Assembly (NCBI GenBank): GCA_017964325.1
Contig: JAGCSE010000112.1
Coordinates: 1-7,992 of the forward strand
Origin: Victivallales bacterium
GTDB lineage: Bacteria; Verrucomicrobiota; Lentisphaeria; Oligosphaerales; Oligosphaeraceae
Reading direction: 5' to 3'
Length of the DNA: 7,992 bases
Part shown: one piece after another, positions 5,772 through 7,992 of the stretch
Numbering within the stretch: position 1 is the first letter of the stretch
How the letters are laid out: every line of letters starts with the position of its first letter
Program-made: the position numbers and the translations under genes
Notes under the pieces: generated by a model
Databases searched by the model: none
What the model saw: the letters and a program-made list of their open reading frames with translations, nothing else
Told to the model about the DNA's origin: nothing

Positions 5772-6692
5772 ATGAAATCCATTTCCCTCATGTTTTCTGG
5801 CCAGGGGGCGCAGGCCCCTGGCATGGGCAAAGACCTCTATGACGTCTCGCCTGCCGCAAAAGCCATTTTCGACCGTGCCAACGACATTCTAAGCCGCGAC
5901 ATCGCAGGCCTCTGCTTCAACGGCTCCGTCGAAGACCTTACGGCCTGCGCCAACTGCCAGCCCGCCATTTTCACAATGTCGCAGGCGGCTCTCGCCGCCT
6001 TGAAAGAACGCATCGGCGATTTCACACCAGCCGCCACAGGGGGCCTCTCCCTCGGCGAATACTCCGCCTTGGTAGCCGCTAATGTGCTGTCGTTCGACGA
6101 CGCACTGCGTCTCGTCGCGAAACGCGGCGAACTCATGGACAAGGCATGCCGTGACACACAAGGCGGCATGGCCGCCGTTCTCGGCGGCGATCCAGACAAA
6201 ATCGCAGAAATCTGCGCAGCGTGCGGCATCGATGTCGCCAACTACAACTGCCCTGGGCAGATTGTCATTTCCGGCGAAAGCGCAAAAGTCGAAACCGCCG
6301 TCGCGAAACTGACGGAACAGGAGTTCCGTGTCGTGACATTGCAGGTGGCAGGCGCTTATCATTCACGCGTCATGACTCCTGCGGCTGAAGCATTTACAGC
6401 GGCTCTCGCCGCCTGTTCTTTCGCGTCACCCGCCTGCCCCATCGCGCAGAACTTCCCAGGCGATTTCGTGGAATCGCCGACGGTCATCAGCGAAAACCTT
6501 CGACAGCAAATCTGCGGTTCCGTCCGCTGGGAAGCCTGCCTCCGCAAACTCATGGCAAAATGCGATGTATTAGTGGAATGCGGCCCTGGCAACGTCCTCT
6601 GCGGATTCGTAAAGCGCACTGACAAAACGTTCAAAGCCCTACCGATCAACTCCGTGGAGACGTTGGAAAAAGCCATCGCAGCATTGTCGTAA
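5772..6692 (+). CDS. fabD: Malonyl-CoA:ACP transacylase
   Basis: A 306-aa cytoplasmic enzyme that moves malonyl from CoA to acyl carrier protein, supplying fatty-acid elongation. Length is normal for the family and the motifs are complete: FSGQGAQ (8-14, oxyanion Gln12), QPAIFTMSQAAL, GLSLGEYSAL with nucleophile Ser93, Arg118 in AKRGELM (binds the malonyl carboxylate), NYNCPGQIVISG (157-168), GAYHSRVM with catalytic His197, Gln246 before VRW, and ECGPGNVLCGFVKR. The elbow is GLSLG rather than GHSLG, a form I recall from plant, cyanobacterial and chlamydial enzymes. An in-frame TAA at 5760 makes 5772 the first usable ATG. No Shine-Dalgarno is present; the heptamer array takes its place. It is not next to fabH, fabG or acpP here, but lies between two exported hydrolases. 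Confidence 0.96.
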   Translation: MKSISLMFSGQGAQAPGMGKDLYDVSPAAKAIFDRANDILSRDIAGLCFNGSVEDLTACANCQPAIFTMSQAALAALKERIGDFTPAATGGLSLGEYSALVAANVLSFDDALRLVAKRGELMDKACRDTQGGMAAVLGGDPDKIAEICAACGIDVANYNCPGQIVISGESAKVETAVAKLTEQEFRVVTLQVAGAYHSRVMTPAAEAFTAALAACSFASPACPIAQNFPGDFVESPTVISENLRQQICGSVRWEACLRKLMAKCDVLVECGPGNVLCGFVKRTDKTFKALPINSVETLEKAIAALS

Positions 6693-6726
6693 CATTTCCA
6701 TTATAAAACACTTGGGAGAATCAACG

Positions 6727-7992
6727 ATGAAGACTTTTTGGATTTGCCTGGCAGTGTTCCTGACCGCCGTCGTCTCCGCCCAGACGAAAATCAACGTCAC
6801 GCTGGACCATGAAGACGCCATGTACAAATGCAATGAACAAGCAGTCTTCACCGTAACAGTACTGAATGGCGACCAGCCGCATAAGGAAGGCAAGGCCTCC
6901 ATCCGTCTCTCCAATGACGGATTGACGACCATTTCCACCAAGGAAGTCGATCTTGCAACAGAGAATCCGTTCACCGTCACGGGAACGATGGAAAAGCCTG
7001 GCATTCTAAGTCTTGACATCAATGTCGCTGCGCAGCCCAAGAAGCTTCACAAGGTTTTCGGTGCCGCGTTCGAGCCGTTCAATATCCAGCCTGGAGCCCC
7101 CGAACCCAAGGATTTCTTGGCATTCTGGCAGGGCGAATTCGCCAAGTACAGTAATTTGTTCGTTGAACCGGAACTAACGCCATTGCCGCGGCTTACAAAC
7201 GACAAGGTGGAGGGCTTCAAAGTCAGTTTCAACGCTACGGCAGGCAAAATCTACGGTTTTCTGACCATTCCCAAAGCCCCTGGCAAATATCCCGCCATCG
7301 TCTCCGTGCCCGGAGCAGGACCTGGGGCGACATCCGCCCCCATGCTGGAGGATTTCGTCTTTCTCGAATTGAACGTCCACACCTACGATCCGGACATCCC
7401 CGGCAAGACCATCAACGAAAGCTACAACGAATTGAATCAAGGCGGGATGTATATGTACAAGAACATCCCGGACCGTGAAAAGACGTATTTCCACAATGCC
7501 GTCATCGGCATCAACTACGCTGTCGCATGGCTTGCTTTCCATGAAAAAGTCGCTCATGATTGCCTCGGCTACCATGGCAGCAGCCAAGGCGGGGCCTTTG
7601 GATTCATTCTAAGCGGCCTTAATCCGCACATTTGCGCCGTGGTCTGCAACGTTCCCGCCATGTGCGACCATCTAGGATACAAGAAGGGCCGTCTCGCCGG
7701 ATGGCCGCAATTCTGCCGACAGATGAAAAACTCCCCTGAAATCGAAGCCATGGCGCAGTACTACGACGCCATGAATTTCGCCGCGCACATCGGGGAAAAC
7801 ATCCCCGTCCGCGTCATCGTCGGTCTTGCGGACCGAACATGCAGCCCGTCATCCGTTTATGCAGCCTACAATCGAATACCGTCATCGGACAAGAAAATCA
7901 CGAGCGAAGTCGGCATGGGCCATGAAATCTGGCCATCGTACAGCAAAGAAATCACATGGATGAAGGGATATTTGAAAAAGAGAATGAAGGAG
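6727..7992 (+). CDS. Exported CE7 acetyl esterase (acetyl xylan esterase / cephalosporin-C deacetylase family), 3'-truncated by window
   Basis: The frame is open from 6727 to the last base, 422 codons without a stop. Signal peptide MKTFWICLAVFLTAVVSA is followed by Gln19. Residues 20-115 are a beta-rich Ig-like N-terminal module, then a CE7 alpha/beta hydrolase begins near PEPKDFLAFW (125-134). The triad is complete: Ser286 in GYHGSSQGG (281-289), Asp369 in VGLADRTCSP, and His399 in GMGHEIWP. The enzymes remove acetyl groups from acetylated sugars or xylo-oligosaccharides. The RGQ motif of classical CE7 members is not found; LELNVHTYDPD stands in its region, as in signal-bearing relatives of gut glycan degraders. 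GGGAG at 6714-6718 is the Shine-Dalgarno, and the fabD stop is 34 nt away, so they may share a transcript. The residues after His399 suggest the natural end is near. Confidence 0.88.
   Translation, partial: MKTFWICLAVFLTAVVSAQTKINVTLDHEDAMYKCNEQAVFTVTVLNGDQPHKEGKASIRLSNDGLTTISTKEVDLATENPFTVTGTMEKPGILSLDINVAAQPKKLHKVFGAAFEPFNIQPGAPEPKDFLAFWQGEFAKYSNLFVEPELTPLPRLTNDKVEGFKVSFNATAGKIYGFLTIPKAPGKYPAIVSVPGAGPGATSAPMLEDFVFLELNVHTYDPDIPGKTINESYNELNQGGMYMYKNIPDREKTYFHNAVIGINYAVAWLAFHEKVAHDCLGYHGSSQGGAFGFILSGLNPHICAVVCNVPAMCDHLGYKKGRLAGWPQFCRQMKNSPEIEAMAQYYDAMNFAAHIGENIPVRVIVGLADRTCSPSSVYAAYNRIPSSDKKITSEVGMGHEIWPSYSKEITWMKGYLKKRMKE

Noticed and set aside
5837..6362. Open frames on the - strand opposite fabD.
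   Set aside because: Shadows of a clearly functional fabD with all catalytic residues; no family motif or ribosome binding site supports them.

Overview
The window looks like a chromosomal stretch of a Gram-negative-type bacterium, most likely from the PVC superphylum and plausibly Lentisphaeria (Victivallis-like). This is inferred from a long exported DUF4838-type protein, a signal-bearing CE7 acetyl esterase of the kind these glycan degraders carry, and a FabD with a GLSLGEY nucleophile elbow rather than the more common GHSLGEY. Base composition is moderate, and no tRNA, rRNA, CRISPR array or transposase was seen.

Left block (+ strand, 1-1187) is cell-envelope housekeeping: the last 32 codons of a RodA-type SEDS peptidoglycan polymerase, a type I signal peptidase (lepB), and, overlapping it by 8 nt, a small membrane-anchored protein with a possible NTF2-like domain. 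A 144-bp convergent intergenic region with two tandem hairpins follows.

Middle block (- strand, 4578 to 1332) is a two-gene unit: a cytoplasmic NodB-like polysaccharide deacetylase relative, then a large secreted DUF4838 protein distantly related to alpha-glucuronidase-type enzymes.

Right block (+ strand, 4833-7992) is transcribed divergently from the middle block. It holds an exported metallo-beta-lactamase-fold protein resembling the free-standing hydrolase domain of ComEC, then fabD (malonyl-CoA:ACP transacylase), then an exported CE7 acetyl esterase cut by the window edge. A 42-bp array of six heptamers (ACCACTA) sits directly before the fabD start codon, where a Shine-Dalgarno would normally be.

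Taken together, four genes around the divergent promoter (deacetylase-like, DUF4838, MBL-fold, CE7 esterase) may form an uncharacterised glycan-processing locus, with fabD as an unrelated housekeeping passenger. This is inference from context. The strongest sequence oddities are the heptamer array at fabD and the unusual box E of the signal peptidase.
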